From positions 1 to 64,000 of the forward strand of contig JAHJEG010000011.1 in assembly GCA_018825665.1 (NCBI GenBank): a DNA stretch of 64,000 nt, written 5' to 3'. The first letter of the stretch is position 1. Each line of letters starts with the position of its first letter. The position numbers and the translations under genes were made by a program. Of this stretch, positions 46,142-55,883 are shown piece by piece. This stretch comes from a bacterium. Its GTDB lineage: Bacteria > Campylobacterota > Campylobacteria > Campylobacterales > Sulfurimonadaceae. A model generated the notes under the pieces. It ran no database searches, was not told the DNA's origin, and saw only the letters and a list, made by a program, of their open reading frames with translations.

Positions 46142-46893
46142 TGAAATCTTTTGATGATGAACTCCATTCGATGGTCTTGAGTGAAGACGGAAGCTATACC
46201 GCTTATTCAAAAGAGTACGAAGAGCATTACCATTCTACCAGGGACGGTGCTCTCAATGAATCGCTTGTCAAACACGTCATTCCGGCTCTTGGTATCAAAT
46301 CCGGACAGGATGAGGTACATATCCTTGATATCTGTTTCGGGCTCGGTTTCAATACTTTGGCCACGCTGTATTACGTAAAACAAAACAATATCAACTCAAG
46401 AATCCATATCTACTCACCCGAGCTTGATGCTTCGCTTATTCGCTCATTGAAAAATTTCACCTATCCAAAAGAGTTCGATGAATTCAGGCACATTATTTTG
46501 GAGTTGGCTGAAACGGGATACTATGATGACGGATTGTGGCATGTGGAAGTTTTTATAGGTGATGCAAGAGAATATATCAAAAAGTTTGAAAATAGCTTTG
46601 ACATAGTATACCAAGATGCTTTCTCGCCGAGAACAAATCCGATACTCTGGACAAAAGAGTATTTCAGCGACATAGCACATCTGATAAAAAAAGATGCCAT
46701 TCTAACCACCTATTCCGTAGCATTGCCCACGAGGCTGGCTCTTTATGAGAATGGATTCCATGTGTATACCTATCACACAAAGGGAGCCAGAAAGTCTACA
46801 ATCGCATCTTTAACAGAGTTGGAGGGATTTGAAAAAGTGGATATAAAACACAAAATTTCCTGTAATCCACATGCCGAGCCTTTAAGAGACTGA
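46141..46893 (+). CDS. mnmD: tRNA 5-methylaminomethyl-2-thiouridine methyltransferase (MnmC1/MnmD)
   Basis: It methylates the wobble uridine side chain (nm5 to mnm5) in tRNAs for Lys, Glu, Gln and others. The 250-residue protein corresponds to the methyltransferase domain of MnmC alone: SAM loop ILDICFGLGFNTLA (about 60-73), then VYQDAFSPRTNPILWT, the family signature with the catalytic Asp. There is no FAD oxidase domain. mnmG, which makes the preceding modification, lies at 53.9 kb. GTG start overlapping the previous stop. Confidence 0.88.
   Translation: MKSFDDELHSMVLSEDGSYTAYSKEYEEHYHSTRDGALNESLVKHVIPALGIKSGQDEVHILDICFGLGFNTLATLYYVKQNNINSRIHIYSPELDASLIRSLKNFTYPKEFDEFRHIILELAETGYYDDGLWHVEVFIGDAREYIKKFENSFDIVYQDAFSPRTNPILWTKEYFSDIAHLIKKDAILTTYSVALPTRLALYENGFHVYTYHTKGARKSTIASLTELEGFEKVDIKHKISCNPHAEPLRD
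46538..46548 (+). repeat. GGCATGTGGAA word in mnmD
   Basis: Exact copy, preceded by T, read as W-H-V-E. A single-mismatch copy (ATCCACATGCC, 46865-46875) lies near the 3' end of the gene. Confidence 0.75.
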
Positions 46894-46912
46894 TATATAA
46901 AAATATTTGTGC

Positions 46913-46918
46913 TACAAT
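46913..46918 (+). promoter_or_regulatory. -10 box of the binding protein-diguanylate cyclase pair
   Basis: TACAAT lies 23 bases before the ATG at 46941, after the mnmD stop. Confidence 0.5.
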
Positions 46919-46940
46919 GAAAAAAACATAAAAGAGTACT

Positions 46941-47774
46941 ATGAGATTCATTGCATCGTTTGCGTTTTTTCTTAGCATTGTTTTCCTCTGTTCTTTGCCT
47001 GCATCCGAAAAAAGAACGGTTTATTTCACCCCTTTGCCTATGAAGAATGAGCAAAAGACAATAGAGGAGTTTTTGCCTCTTGTGGACTATATGCAAAAAG
47101 AATCAAATTTTACAATCAAATTCAAATACGAAAAAGACTACAAAGATATACTTGAGGGATTCAAGCAACATACTATAGACATGGCATATTTGGGACCTCT
47201 CCCGTTTGCCATACTCATGTCCCAATATCCGCATGTAAAGCCCATCATCTCCTTCAGACAAAAAGACGGTTCTGTAAAGTACAGGTGTGTTATAAGCAAA
47301 TATGAGAAAGATGAACTTGATTTGAATGTACCGATTAAGGTCGCACTCACACAGCCTCTCTCCACCTGCGGCTATTTTATGACAAAACAGCTGCTACAAA
47401 AGAGATACGGCATCCCTTTGGAAAATCAGCTGTTTAAATATACCATGTCTCATACAAATGCGCTTTTGGGTGTGCTGCAGGAGAAGTTCCTAATCGCAGG
47501 AAGCAGTGAAGATATAGCAATGAAACACGAAAGCCTCGGGATGCAGATCATCGAAAAAAGCGAACTGCTTCCGGGATTTGCTATAGTCGTCAATACGCAA
47601 ACACTCAAAAAAGAGGAGATTGATGCGATCACGCAAACTCTGCTTTTAATACCAAAAAGCAGGTATGCAAAGTGGGGCAACAAGATGGCACACGGTATGG
47701 TCCCTGCGGATGAAAAATCGTATGAAAGTCTCTTTATAGACTACAGTATCCCCAATGAAGGGAATATGCCGTGA
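46941..47774 (+). CDS. PhnD-like periplasmic substrate-binding protein
   Basis: This 277-residue protein has a signal peptide (about 1-22) and the PhnD/phosphonate-binding fold: VYFTPLPMKNEQKTIEEFLPLVDYM, then IDMAYLGPLPFAIL (family signature) and HTNALLGVLQEKFLIAG. Such proteins bind phosphate, phosphite or phosphonates for ABC import, or serve as sensor inputs. No permease is nearby; instead the next gene, overlapping by GTGA, is a membrane diguanylate cyclase. A sensory role is therefore likelier than transport (inference). Confidence 0.82.
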   Translation: MRFIASFAFFLSIVFLCSLPASEKRTVYFTPLPMKNEQKTIEEFLPLVDYMQKESNFTIKFKYEKDYKDILEGFKQHTIDMAYLGPLPFAILMSQYPHVKPIISFRQKDGSVKYRCVISKYEKDELDLNVPIKVALTQPLSTCGYFMTKQLLQKRYGIPLENQLFKYTMSHTNALLGVLQEKFLIAGSSEDIAMKHESLGMQIIEKSELLPGFAIVVNTQTLKKEEIDAITQTLLLIPKSRYAKWGNKMAHGMVPADEKSYESLFIDYSIPNEGNMP

Positions 47775-50071
47775 AAAAGAGTATCTTTGCCAGTTTCATT
47801 TTCACCTTGATTATGACAGCCCTGTTAATCGTTTATTTGGACAGATCAAAAGAGGAAGCTATCAACGATTTTGCCAAACATTCTCTTATCTCTATCAATG
47901 CAAGCTACCAGGCCGTAGTGGATACATATGTCGTAGCTGCTACAAAAGACTACTACGCCCTTATGAATAATTCTGAAGCACTGCAGCTGCTTATGCGGTT
48001 TAAATACGCCGGTTCCAAAAAAGAGGAAAATCTTCTGCGAGGGGAACTTTATAGAATCCTGTACAAGTGGTACGAGCAGATGAAGAGCCTGCATGTGAGA
48101 CAGTTCCATTTTCATACACATGAGGGCAAAAGTCTTCTGCGTTTTCATCTTCCCTATGAAAACGGAGATTCTCTGAGAGATTTCAGAAAATCTGTGCACA
48201 TAGCCAATACCGAGAAAAAAAGTGTTTTCGGATTTGAAGCGGGAAGGGTGTATCCGGGATACCGTTATATCTTTCCTATACTTTATGAGGGAGAGCATCT
48301 CGGGAGTGTTGAGTTTTCCATATCCTTTGAGGGGATAGAAGAAAAACTGAGCAAGCTTTTGCCTCTGTATGCGTATCAGATTATTATGTCGAAAAACATC
48401 AGTGTTGACAAGGTGTTTGAGTGGCAGAGAAGTTTATTTTCTGTTTCAGGCTTTGGTGAAAACTATTACATAGAAAATACACTCTTGTCTAAAAACCCAA
48501 ATGCAAAAATGGGGACTGCCTTGCTTTTGAAGCTGATACAATCAGCCAAAGAATCACCGGACTTTTTTACAAGACTATCTGCAGGTGAAAATTTTTCTGT
48601 CCCTGTAATTGATGTGGATAAAAGCTATATCATCGGCTTTATCGCTCTTGAAGACACGGACAACAAGCATGCAGGCTACATTGTGTCTTTTGGGGAAGTA
48701 AAAGAGATTTTAGACATCAGCAAACACTATAACAGTTATATTTTTATGAGTATCTTATCTGCGATTTTCGTCTTTATATTGCTGGTCGTTATCATCAGGC
48801 AGGTGGATAAACTTGCCAGAAATCAAAAAAAACTGCTTGCAATCAACGACTCTTTAAAAACAGCCCAAAAGATTGCCCGTTTTGGTTCATGGGAGCTTGA
48901 CCTTCTCAAGAACAAGCTTCATCTCAGCGATGAGGTGTATAAGATATTCGGTCTTGAGCCGGAGTCTTCGGAAGCTTCCTATGAGGTCTTTTTCTCGTTT
49001 ATTCACCCTGAGGATAAAGAAAAGGTGGTAAAAGTTTATAATGATTCCCTAAAAGACAGAGGTGAATATGAGGTTCGTTACCGAATCGTGAAGAAAAACG
49101 GTGAGGTGTGTTTTTTGGAACAGCACGGCAGCCATGAAACGGATGAAAATGATAAAATCGTAAAAAGCATAGGCACGGTCTACGATATTACACAGCAGGT
49201 TGATGCCTATACCAATTTGGAAAAGTTTATCGACCTGCAAAGTTCCATTGTTATCTTGACGGACGCAAATGAGTTTAAATTCGCCAATAAAAGTTTTTAT
49301 AATTTTTTTGGATTTGAAAGTTTAAAGAGATTCAGAGAGAACTATAACTGTATCTGTGAGCTTTTTATTCATCATGAGAGCTTTTTCAGTTTGCAAAGCG
49401 TCAGGGAGGATGAAAAAAACTGGATTGAGAGTCTTTTAAATCTCTCTGTAAGACAAAGAATCGTCTCCATGCTTGACAGTACGGCAACACCTCATGCTTT
49501 TAACGTGTTTATAAACAAATACGACAAGAGTCATTTTATAGTGGAGTTCAGTGATATAAGCGAGAGTATGATGCAAAAACTTCACCTTGAGAGACAGCTC
49601 AGTCGGGACCAGCTTACAAATGCACACAACAGAGTTTACTTTGAAACGAACAGTGCAGGCATTATGGGTGAACATAAGAAAAAAGGTTTAAAAACAGGTG
49701 TTATATTTTTTGATATTGATTATTTTAAACTGATAAACGACACCTATGGACATGATGCGGGTGATGAGGTCTTAGTGGAGATTGTCAAACTTGTGCAGAG
49801 CAAGATACGAGATACCGACCATTTTATTCGCTGGGGAGGTGAAGAGTTTGTCATCATTATGGGGTGCGAGACAAGAGATGCTGCCGTAAAAATGGCGGAG
49901 CATCTCAGAATTTCCATTCAAGAGAATGTTTTTAAAGGTATCCAAAAGCTGACATGCAGTTTTGGAGTTGCAATAAAAGAGGATGAAGAAACAATAAAAG
50001 CAGCAATAACAAGAGCCGACCAAAAATTATATGAGGCAAAAAACGGAGGAAGAAACAAAGTCTGCGTTTAG
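47771..50071 (+). CDS. Membrane diguanylate cyclase with Cache-like, PAS and GGDEF domains
   Basis: This 766-residue protein should make cyclic di-GMP from two GTP. In order: helix 1 (about 5-23), a large periplasmic Cache-like domain with QFHFHTHEGKSLLRFHLPYE (about 113), helix 2 (about 321-339), a PAS domain (FGSWELDLLKNKLHLSD to about 475), a second PAS-like stretch, and a GGDEF domain. The active motif is GGEEF at about 688-692, and the inhibitory RxxD site (RDTD) sits five residues before it, so it looks active and product-inhibited. GTG start overlapping the binding-protein stop. A single-mismatch repeat word (50071-50081) begins at its last base. Confidence 0.9.
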   Translation: MKKSIFASFIFTLIMTALLIVYLDRSKEEAINDFAKHSLISINASYQAVVDTYVVAATKDYYALMNNSEALQLLMRFKYAGSKKEENLLRGELYRILYKWYEQMKSLHVRQFHFHTHEGKSLLRFHLPYENGDSLRDFRKSVHIANTEKKSVFGFEAGRVYPGYRYIFPILYEGEHLGSVEFSISFEGIEEKLSKLLPLYAYQIIMSKNISVDKVFEWQRSLFSVSGFGENYYIENTLLSKNPNAKMGTALLLKLIQSAKESPDFFTRLSAGENFSVPVIDVDKSYIIGFIALEDTDNKHAGYIVSFGEVKEILDISKHYNSYIFMSILSAIFVFILLVVIIRQVDKLARNQKKLLAINDSLKTAQKIARFGSWELDLLKNKLHLSDEVYKIFGLEPESSEASYEVFFSFIHPEDKEKVVKVYNDSLKDRGEYEVRYRIVKKNGEVCFLEQHGSHETDENDKIVKSIGTVYDITQQVDAYTNLEKFIDLQSSIVILTDANEFKFANKSFYNFFGFESLKRFRENYNCICELFIHHESFFSLQSVREDEKNWIESLLNLSVRQRIVSMLDSTATPHAFNVFINKYDKSHFIVEFSDISESMMQKLHLERQLSRDQLTNAHNRVYFETNSAGIMGEHKKKGLKTGVIFFDIDYFKLINDTYGHDAGDEVLVEIVKLVQSKIRDTDHFIRWGGEEFVIIMGCETRDAAVKMAEHLRISIQENVFKGIQKLTCSFGVAIKEDEETIKAAITRADQKLYEAKNGGRNKVCV

Positions 50072-50088
50072 TCCACATGCCAAACTCT

Positions 50089-51864
50089 TTACGAGTTTAT
50101 AAGCTCTAAAAAATCCTCGCCGTATTGTTCATATTTTTTTTCTCCAATCCCGTTGACCTCAAGCATAGATGCCTTGTCGTGGGGTTTTTCGGCTGCGAGA
50201 TGTTTGAGTGTCTTGTCTGTAAAGATGATATATGCGGGCACCCCGAGTTCTTTTGCTGTTTCAGCCCGTTTCATCCGCAGATTTTCAAAAAGAATCTCAT
50301 CATATTCAAACTCTTCACTTCGTTTGACTTTTTTCTCTTTTACCGTGATTTGCAGTCGCGAAGATTTGATATGCACCGGTTTTTTGCCTTTTAAAACATC
50401 AATGGCATCCTCTGTGAGTTTTAATGCGCTGAACTCTCCCAAGGCCAAAATTTTCAGCTCCAAAAGTCTCTCAAGTATCACAAACCACTCTTTTTTGCTC
50501 AGGTGTGTTCCTATGTTATACACGGAGAGTTTGTCCGCCTCGTTGCTCAAAAGTTTTTGTTCCCGTGAACCTCTTAAAATATCTATGATATAGTTTTTTC
50601 CGAAACTCTGCTGCGTTTTGTACACGGCACTCAAAAACATTTGGGCTTCTCTGCTTATATCTTCCCGTAATGCATCCGATTCCAGACAGTTGTCGCATCT
50701 GTCTTTGCAGGCATCAAGCGTATCGTCAAAATACTCGGCAAGCTGTTTGTGAAAACAGACCTCGCTTGTAGAATATTTATAGATTCCCTCTATCTTTGCA
50801 TCCAGATGCGCCTTGTACTCCTGGTCTTGAATATCATGCAAAAAGCGTTTTTGCAAAACCATATCCGCGGCATTAAAAAGCAGCAAGACTTCGCTGTCTT
50901 CGCCATCTCTTCCTGCCCTGCCTATCTCCTGATAATAATTTTCCTGAGACTTTGGCAGCGACATATGGACCACAAAACGGATATCACTTTTATCTATACC
51001 CATCCCAAAGGCAATGGTGGCGACCATGATATTGACCTTGTCATTTACAAAAATTCTGAAGTTCTGTTCACGCACATGCTGAGGAAGTCCCGCATGGTAA
51101 GGGAGTGCCTTGTAGCCGTTGAGGTTTAAGAAGACACTGACGTCCTCCGCTTTTTTTCTTGAACTTACATAGATAATGCCGCTCTCGTCCTTATGGCGGT
51201 TTAAAAAGCTTTGAAGCTGCGGGTAACCGTTGGCAAGTCTTCTCTCTGCAGAGATGAAAATATTTTTGCGAAATATCTTCCCCTTTAAGACCACAGGCTC
51301 TTCGAGGCGAAGCTCCCTTAGTATATCCTCGGTGACATGATTGGTAGAGGTCGCCGTAAAGGCGCATATGTTGGCATGTGGAAAGTTGTGCTTTAGATTG
51401 CCAAGTGCGCGGTAATCCTCACGAAACTCGTGCCCCCATTGCGAGATACAGTGGGCTTCGTCTATCACAAAAAAGTTTATCTTGAGTGACTTGAGAAGGT
51501 TGTAGGTGGATTCGGTATTTAATCTCTCAGGGGAAAGATACAGAAATTTCAAGGCACCGTTCTTTGCTTTTTGTATAATCTCATCCACATCATCTCTGGA
51601 TTGGGCGGAGGAGATCATATCGGCACTTATATTCTGTGCCTGCAATGAGCGGACTTGATCCTGCATAAGTGCTATAAGAGGGGAAATAACTATGCTAATG
51701 CCCTCTTTTATCAGGGTGGGGAGCTGATAGACAAGTGATTTTCCCCCTCCCGTGGGTAAGATCATAAGCAGGTCCTGACCGCCTAGTACGGCATCTATTC
51801 CCTCTTCTTGCAGCTCTCTGAAGCTGTTATGCCCAAAGATGTCTTTTAATATCTTGTATTTCAT
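50089..51864 (-). CDS. recQ: ATP-dependent DNA helicase RecQ
   Basis: RecQ is a 3'-5' superfamily 2 helicase in recombination and fork repair. The 591-residue protein shows LPTGGGKSLVYQLP (motif I, about 36), DEAHCISQWGHEFR (motif II), TATSTNHV, FGMGIDKSD and QEIGRAGRDGE (motif VI), then the zinc cysteines CKDRCDNC and a C-terminal HRDC domain. Last gene of a five-gene minus-strand operon; its ATG overlaps the flhX stop. It converges on the diguanylate cyclase gene. Confidence 0.96.
   Translation of the reverse strand: MKYKILKDIFGHNSFRELQEEGIDAVLGGQDLLMILPTGGGKSLVYQLPTLIKEGISIVISPLIALMQDQVRSLQAQNISADMISSAQSRDDVDEIIQKAKNGALKFLYLSPERLNTESTYNLLKSLKINFFVIDEAHCISQWGHEFREDYRALGNLKHNFPHANICAFTATSTNHVTEDILRELRLEEPVVLKGKIFRKNIFISAERRLANGYPQLQSFLNRHKDESGIIYVSSRKKAEDVSVFLNLNGYKALPYHAGLPQHVREQNFRIFVNDKVNIMVATIAFGMGIDKSDIRFVVHMSLPKSQENYYQEIGRAGRDGEDSEVLLLFNAADMVLQKRFLHDIQDQEYKAHLDAKIEGIYKYSTSEVCFHKQLAEYFDDTLDACKDRCDNCLESDALREDISREAQMFLSAVYKTQQSFGKNYIIDILRGSREQKLLSNEADKLSVYNIGTHLSKKEWFVILERLLELKILALGEFSALKLTEDAIDVLKGKKPVHIKSSRLQITVKEKKVKRSEEFEYDEILFENLRMKRAETAKELGVPAYIIFTDKTLKHLAAEKPHDKASMLEVNGIGEKKYEQYGEDFLELINS
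51373..51383 (+). repeat. GGCATGTGGAA word in recQ
   Basis: Exact copy on the + strand, preceded by T; on the coding (minus) strand it reads F-P-H-A. Confidence 0.75.
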
Positions 51865-52121
51865 CTTCTGGCTTTTTTTTCATTTTTCATAAGCCAAATA
51901 AAAACCTCTACAACACTTTGATAAAGTTCGCCCGGTATCTCCTGGTCTATCTCCAGATCCACGAGCGAGTTTACAAGTGTTTCATTCGCAAAGACGGGAA
52001 TATCAAATGCATGCGCTTTTTCTATGATTTTTTTTGCAAGTTCGCCCCTGCCGGATGCGACGACCTTTGGAGCATTGCCGCTTTTTTTGTTATATTCAAG
52101 AGCGGCAGCTTTTGTTGCCAA
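51861..52121 (-). CDS. flhX: FlhX: stand-alone FlhB C-terminal domain
   Basis: This 86-residue protein corresponds to the part of FlhB after the NPTH autocleavage site (AALEYNKKSGNAPKVVASGR, then ELAKKIIEKA and DIPVFANETLVNSL). The membrane domain and the NPTH motif are absent. In H. pylori such an orphan (FlhX) can replace the FlhB C-terminus in switching export specificity. TTG start, with AGGA overlapping the ribE stop. FlhB itself is not in the window. Confidence 0.85.
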   Translation of the reverse strand: MATKAAALEYNKKSGNAPKVVASGRGELAKKIIEKAHAFDIPVFANETLVNSLVDLEIDQEIPGELYQSVVEVFIWLMKNEKKARR

Positions 52122-52124
52122 ATC

Positions 52125-52736
52125 CTAGTACCTTGCACTTATGGAATCGATTTCATCCCAGCTTAACGATGGCTTTTGATGCGCTATGATATGTGAGACA
52201 TAGCGGGCAAACATATCTGTTTCCACGTTGACCTTTGAGCCTTTTTTATAGTTTTTAAAAAGTGTTTCTTTCATGGTATGGGGGATGATTGTAAGCCTGA
52301 AACTGTTGGCATTGACATCATTAACCGTCAGACTGACCCCGTCTATGGTGATAGAGCCTTTTGGAACGACAAAGGGGATGAACTTTTTGTCAAGTTCTAT
52401 AAACACATCATAGGAGTTGCCGTTGTTCTTGATCTCTTTAACGGTTCCTATGGCATCCACATGCCCTTGGACCACATGCCCTTCAAATCTGTCACCCATC
52501 ATCATGGCGGGTTCTATATGGACCTCGTTTTTATAGTTTTCCATTGCAAGAAGTTTTTGGCTCTCAGGGGAAAGCTCTACGGCAAATCCGTCTGCAAAGA
52601 CCTTGACGACTGTTAGACATGCACCGTTTATGGCTATGGAATCACCGAGTTTTGCTTTATGGTTTGCACGGATGGTGAGTGTGCTTCCGGAGAGGCTTTT
52701 AACATTTGCGATTTCGCGAATTAGTCCTGTGAACAA
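52125..52736 (-). CDS. ribE: Riboflavin synthase, alpha chain
   Basis: It dismutates two 6,7-dimethyl-8-ribityllumazines into riboflavin. The 203-residue protein has the expected two lumazine-binding repeats: MFTGLIREI with GDSIAINGACLTV, and FEGHVVQGHVDAIGTV with GSITIDGVSLTVND. TTG start with AAGGAA upstream. The GHVD codons create a near copy of the repeated word (52455-52465), which may therefore be protein-driven. Confidence 0.94.
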   Translation of the reverse strand: MFTGLIREIANVKSLSGSTLTIRANHKAKLGDSIAINGACLTVVKVFADGFAVELSPESQKLLAMENYKNEVHIEPAMMMGDRFEGHVVQGHVDAIGTVKEIKNNGNSYDVFIELDKKFIPFVVPKGSITIDGVSLTVNDVNANSFRLTIIPHTMKETLFKNYKKGSKVNVETDMFARYVSHIIAHQKPSLSWDEIDSISARY

Positions 52737-52754
52737 GTGTTTTCCTTTGGATGT

Positions 52755-53441
52755 TTAAAAAACAATTTTACCGTCTTCTTGAAGACTTTTGATAATTGAT
52801 TTGGCTTTTTCATGCCCTTTGTACGCGGCTTTGCGGCATAAATCAAGTGCCATGTCATGGTCCGCGTCGCATCCCACACCCTGATCGTACAGCTGCCCCA
52901 GATTGTAAAGCCCCTCAGCCAGTCCGCCCTCAGCAGCACGGCTGAAACAGATAAAACATCTAGCATCGTCTACGGGTACTCCGTGACCCTCTTTGTAGAG
53001 AACGCCAAGATTGTTAAAGCACTCCAAGTGACCTCTTTTTGCTCCCTCTTCATACCAAAAAGCGGCCTCGGAATAGTTCTGCATACATCCGAGTCCGCGC
53101 TCAAGCATAAGAGCTACTTCATACATTGCCGGCGGTACTTCTCTTGTCGCCGCTTCCATGAAAAGTTCATGCGCCTTAAACTGGTCGTGCTCCACTCCGC
53201 CCAAGCCGTTTGTATATAAAATGGCCAGGTTGAAAAGTGCATAGGGCTGATTGGACTCTGCGGCTTTTGTATAAAACTCCAGTGCCTTTGCCTCGTCTTT
53301 TTCACACCCCTGAGCATTTTGATACATAAATCCAAGTGAAGTCTGGGCATTCGCGTCACCCTCGTTTGAGAGTTGTGTATAAAGCTCAAATGCAGTTTTA
53401 AAATCTTTTGCATTATAGGCCTGATGTGCTTTTTGAATCAT
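52755..53441 (-). CDS. Sel1-repeat protein
   Basis: This 228-residue protein is made of about six tandem 36-residue Sel1 (TPR-like) repeats; each carries the pattern A-LG-MY--G-G----D---A--W--KAA. No signal peptide is seen, so it is probably cytoplasmic, unlike the secreted Hcp proteins of Helicobacter with similar repeats. Such proteins act as scaffolds; partner unknown. GGAGGAA lies just before the ATG. Second gene of the minus-strand operon. Confidence 0.88.
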   Translation of the reverse strand: MIQKAHQAYNAKDFKTAFELYTQLSNEGDANAQTSLGFMYQNAQGCEKDEAKALEFYTKAAESNQPYALFNLAILYTNGLGGVEHDQFKAHELFMEAATREVPPAMYEVALMLERGLGCMQNYSEAAFWYEEGAKRGHLECFNNLGVLYKEGHGVPVDDARCFICFSRAAEGGLAEGLYNLGQLYDQGVGCDADHDMALDLCRKAAYKGHEKAKSIIKSLQEDGKIVF

Positions 53442-53454
53442 TGTTCCTCCGAGC

Positions 53455-53841
53455 CTAATTTTTATCGTTTTCTGTACGTATATTTTGTCTAAAAGTTGTC
53501 TGGTTTGATTTTCTGGCAGCCTTTGCCTTTCTGATCTTTTCTATCAAAGCCGCTTTTGTAGAGAGATGGCTTTCTCTAATCTTATGCTCATCGCTTCCGT
53601 CGACCTCAGGATCGTATTCCAATATTTCAGGAACATAATCCTGGAGCATATCCTGTATGGACTTTTTCTTTTCCTGGGAAATCTTTACGAAATTCGTCTC
53701 TTTTTTATGCGTGTCTTTTACCTGAATGTATTCCATTTTCTGCGGTTTTTTCCCGCCGTCTGTTTGGGGATTATATTCTATGACCTCGGGTACGTAATCT
53801 TTAAAAAGATCTTTCGCACTTACCTCTTTATCGATACTCAT
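53455..53841 (-). CDS. Unknown protein with a duplicated DYVPE-EY-P motif
   Basis: This 128-residue, charged, soluble protein contains two copies of one motif: FKDYVPEVIEYNPQTDGG (about 15-32) and LQDYVPEILEYDPEVDGS (about 64-81), each after a Lys-rich segment. The C-terminus is basic and helical. I do not recognise the family; a small binding or adaptor protein is possible. The frame is open further upstream, but the ATG at 53841 has AAGG nine bases before it, and the extra residues would be a hydrophobic stretch encoded in the promoter region shared with mnmG. Confidence 0.6.
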   Translation of the reverse strand: MSIDKEVSAKDLFKDYVPEVIEYNPQTDGGKKPQKMEYIQVKDTHKKETNFVKISQEKKKSIQDMLQDYVPEILEYDPEVDGSDEHKIRESHLSTKAALIEKIRKAKAARKSNQTTFRQNIRTENDKN

Positions 53842-53938
53842 CTTAAAAACCTTGACTAATTTTATATATATTATGCAAATGATACTTAAAAATGATAAAA
53901 TCCGCTTTAATATTTTAGTCAATCTAATGGAATAATAA

Positions 53939-55813
53939 ATGAATTATGATGTAATCGTAGTAGGCGGAGGGCATGCCGGAGTAGAAGCGGCTCTTGCATC
54001 TGCCAGAATGGGCAACAAAACTTTAATGATATCGATGCTCGCCGAAAACGTGGGAGCTACAAGCTGTAATCCTGCCGTGGGCGGTCTAGCCAAAGGACAC
54101 CTTGTTCGGGAGTTGGACGCTCTTGGCGGAGAGATGGGGCTTATCACAGATGAAGCCGGAATACAGTTTCGCATACTCAATCAGACAAAAGGGCCTGCCG
54201 TACGAGGAAGCCGTGCGCAGATAGATATGGACAAGTACCGTGTAATTGCAAGAAACACCATACTTAAAACTCCAAACCTGGATCTTGTCCAGGAGATGGT
54301 TGAATCGCTTATAATTGAAGATGAAAGCGTACAAGGGGTTAAGACCAATCTTTTAAATGAATACGGCGCAAAAAAAGTAATCATAACTACAGGGACCTTT
54401 TTAAAAGGTGTCATCCATATAGGCGAGATTAAGCAGGTCGGCGGAAGATTCGGTGAGCAAAGCAGTGAAGGACTGAGCGATGCACTCTTGGCATGTGGAC
54501 TTCAGATGGGAAGATTAAAAACAGGGACGTGCGCACGTATAGACAGCTCAAGTATCGATTTTTCCGTTATGGAAGAACAAGACGGCGATATGCTGCCAAG
54601 TCCTTTTAGTTTTAGAACAAACCGGGAAGAGTTCAGAAAAACCAAAAAACAGCTACCGTGTTTCATAGCGTATACCAATGAAGAGACACACAGCATCATA
54701 GAGGGCAATTTTTACAGAGCGCCGCTGTTTACGGGTCAAATCGAGGGAACAGGTCCGAGGTATTGTCCAAGTATAGAGGATAAGGTGAACCGTTTTCGCG
54801 ACAAGGACAGACATCATCTTTTTATAGAACCGCAGACGATGGATAATACGGAGTGCTATATAAACGGGATGAGCACTTCTTTGCCGCCGGAGGTGCAGCA
54901 GCAGATGATCCATTCGGTCAAAGGGATGGAAAATGCCAAGATTGTTCGTTACGGCTATGCAATAGAGTATGATTTTGTGGACCCCAGAGAGCTCAAGCAT
55001 TCCCTGGAGACGAAAAAGATCAGCGGACTTTATCTCGCAGGTCAGATAAACGGAACGACAGGCTACGAAGAAGCCGCTGCACAGGGTCTTATGGCAGGTA
55101 TCAATGCTTCTTTGTCCCTCCAAGAAAAAGAGCCTCTGATACTTAGACGCGATGAAGCATATATAGGTGTTTTGATAGATGATCTGGTGACAAAAGGGAC
55201 AAAAGAACCTTATAGAATGTTTACCTCACGTGCCGAATACAGACTGCTCCTTCGTGAGGAATCGGCAGATACGAGACTCACCCGTTACGGACATGCTTTG
55301 GGCTTAATCAGCGATGAGGTTTATAAATCCGTTGAGCTAAAAGAGCGTCAGATACAATCGGGAGCGCGCCTTTTAGAGGAGACAAAATTCACTCCCAACA
55401 AAGAATTTATCGCATTTTTGGCTGAGATGGACGAGCAGCCTATAAAAGATATCTCCACCGCACAGCAGCTGGTTGCGAGAAAGACTTTTGATGTGCATAA
55501 AATGATAAAACTGCTGCCTGAATTAGATATATATGATGACTATATAAAAGAGGAAATACTAGTAGAGGGTAAATATGCCCGTTACATTGACAAGCAAAGC
55601 GAAGAGATAGAGCGAATGAAAAAATATCTCAAAGTGGAAATACCGCAGGATTTTGACTTCAAAAGAGTAAGCGGACTCTCAAAAGAGATAGTAGAAAAAC
55701 TAGAAACATTCAATCCGCCGACCCTTCAAGCGGCAATGGGCATCAGCGGAATCACACCCGCTGCTATTGAGATACTGCATATATATATTAGAATAGCTAA
55801 GAAAAAAGCTTAA
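53939..55813 (+). CDS. mnmG: tRNA uridine 5-carboxymethylaminomethyl modification enzyme MnmG (GidA)
   Basis: With MnmE it installs the cmnm5/nm5 group on wobble uridine 34. The 624-residue flavoprotein starts with the FAD loop [17 protein letters not shown], followed by [31 protein letters not shown] and GRFGEQSS. The C-terminal helical domain ([25 protein letters not shown]) binds tRNA and MnmE. A TAAAAT box at 53896-53901 is a possible -10 in the short divergent gap. Confidence 0.96.
   Translation: MNYDVIVVGGGHAGVEAALASARMGNKTLMISMLAENVGATSCNPAVGGLAKGHLVRELDALGGEMGLITDEAGIQFRILNQTKGPAVRGSRAQIDMDKYRVIARNTILKTPNLDLVQEMVESLIIEDESVQGVKTNLLNEYGAKKVIITTGTFLKGVIHIGEIKQVGGRFGEQSSEGLSDALLACGLQMGRLKTGTCARIDSSSIDFSVMEEQDGDMLPSPFSFRTNREEFRKTKKQLPCFIAYTNEETHSIIEGNFYRAPLFTGQIEGTGPRYCPSIEDKVNRFRDKDRHHLFIEPQTMDNTECYINGMSTSLPPEVQQQMIHSVKGMENAKIVRYGYAIEYDFVDPRELKHSLETKKISGLYLAGQINGTTGYEEAAAQGLMAGINASLSLQEKEPLILRRDEAYIGVLIDDLVTKGTKEPYRMFTSRAEYRLLLREESADTRLTRYGHALGLISDEVYKSVELKERQIQSGARLLEETKFTPNKEFIAFLAEMDEQPIKDISTAQQLVARKTFDVHKMIKLLPELDIYDDYIKEEILVEGKYARYIDKQSEEIERMKKYLKVEIPQDFDFKRVSGLSKEIVEKLETFNPPTLQAAMGISGITPAAIEILHIYIRIAKKKA
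54490..54500 (+). repeat. Near copy of the GGCATGTGGAA word in mnmG
   Basis: GGCATGTGGAC (one mismatch at the last base), preceded by T, read as L-A-C-G just before the GRLKTGTC motif. Confidence 0.5.
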
Positions 55814-55849
55814 AAGCCTCAGGCAAAAAGGTGATTTTTAGTGCATGCC

Positions 55850-55867
55850 CACGCTTGGCATGTGCAA
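55850..55867 (+). repeat. Imperfect inverted pair of the repeated word after mnmG
   Basis: GGCATGTGCAA (55857-55867, one mismatch) is preceded by TGCATGCC, so GCATGCC can pair with GGCATGT/C over a short loop. It lies 37-54 bases after the mnmG stop and just before the next ribosome site. It is a weaker version of the pair at 4655-4682. Confidence 0.45.
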
Positions 55868-55883
55868 ATCAAAAAGGACAACT

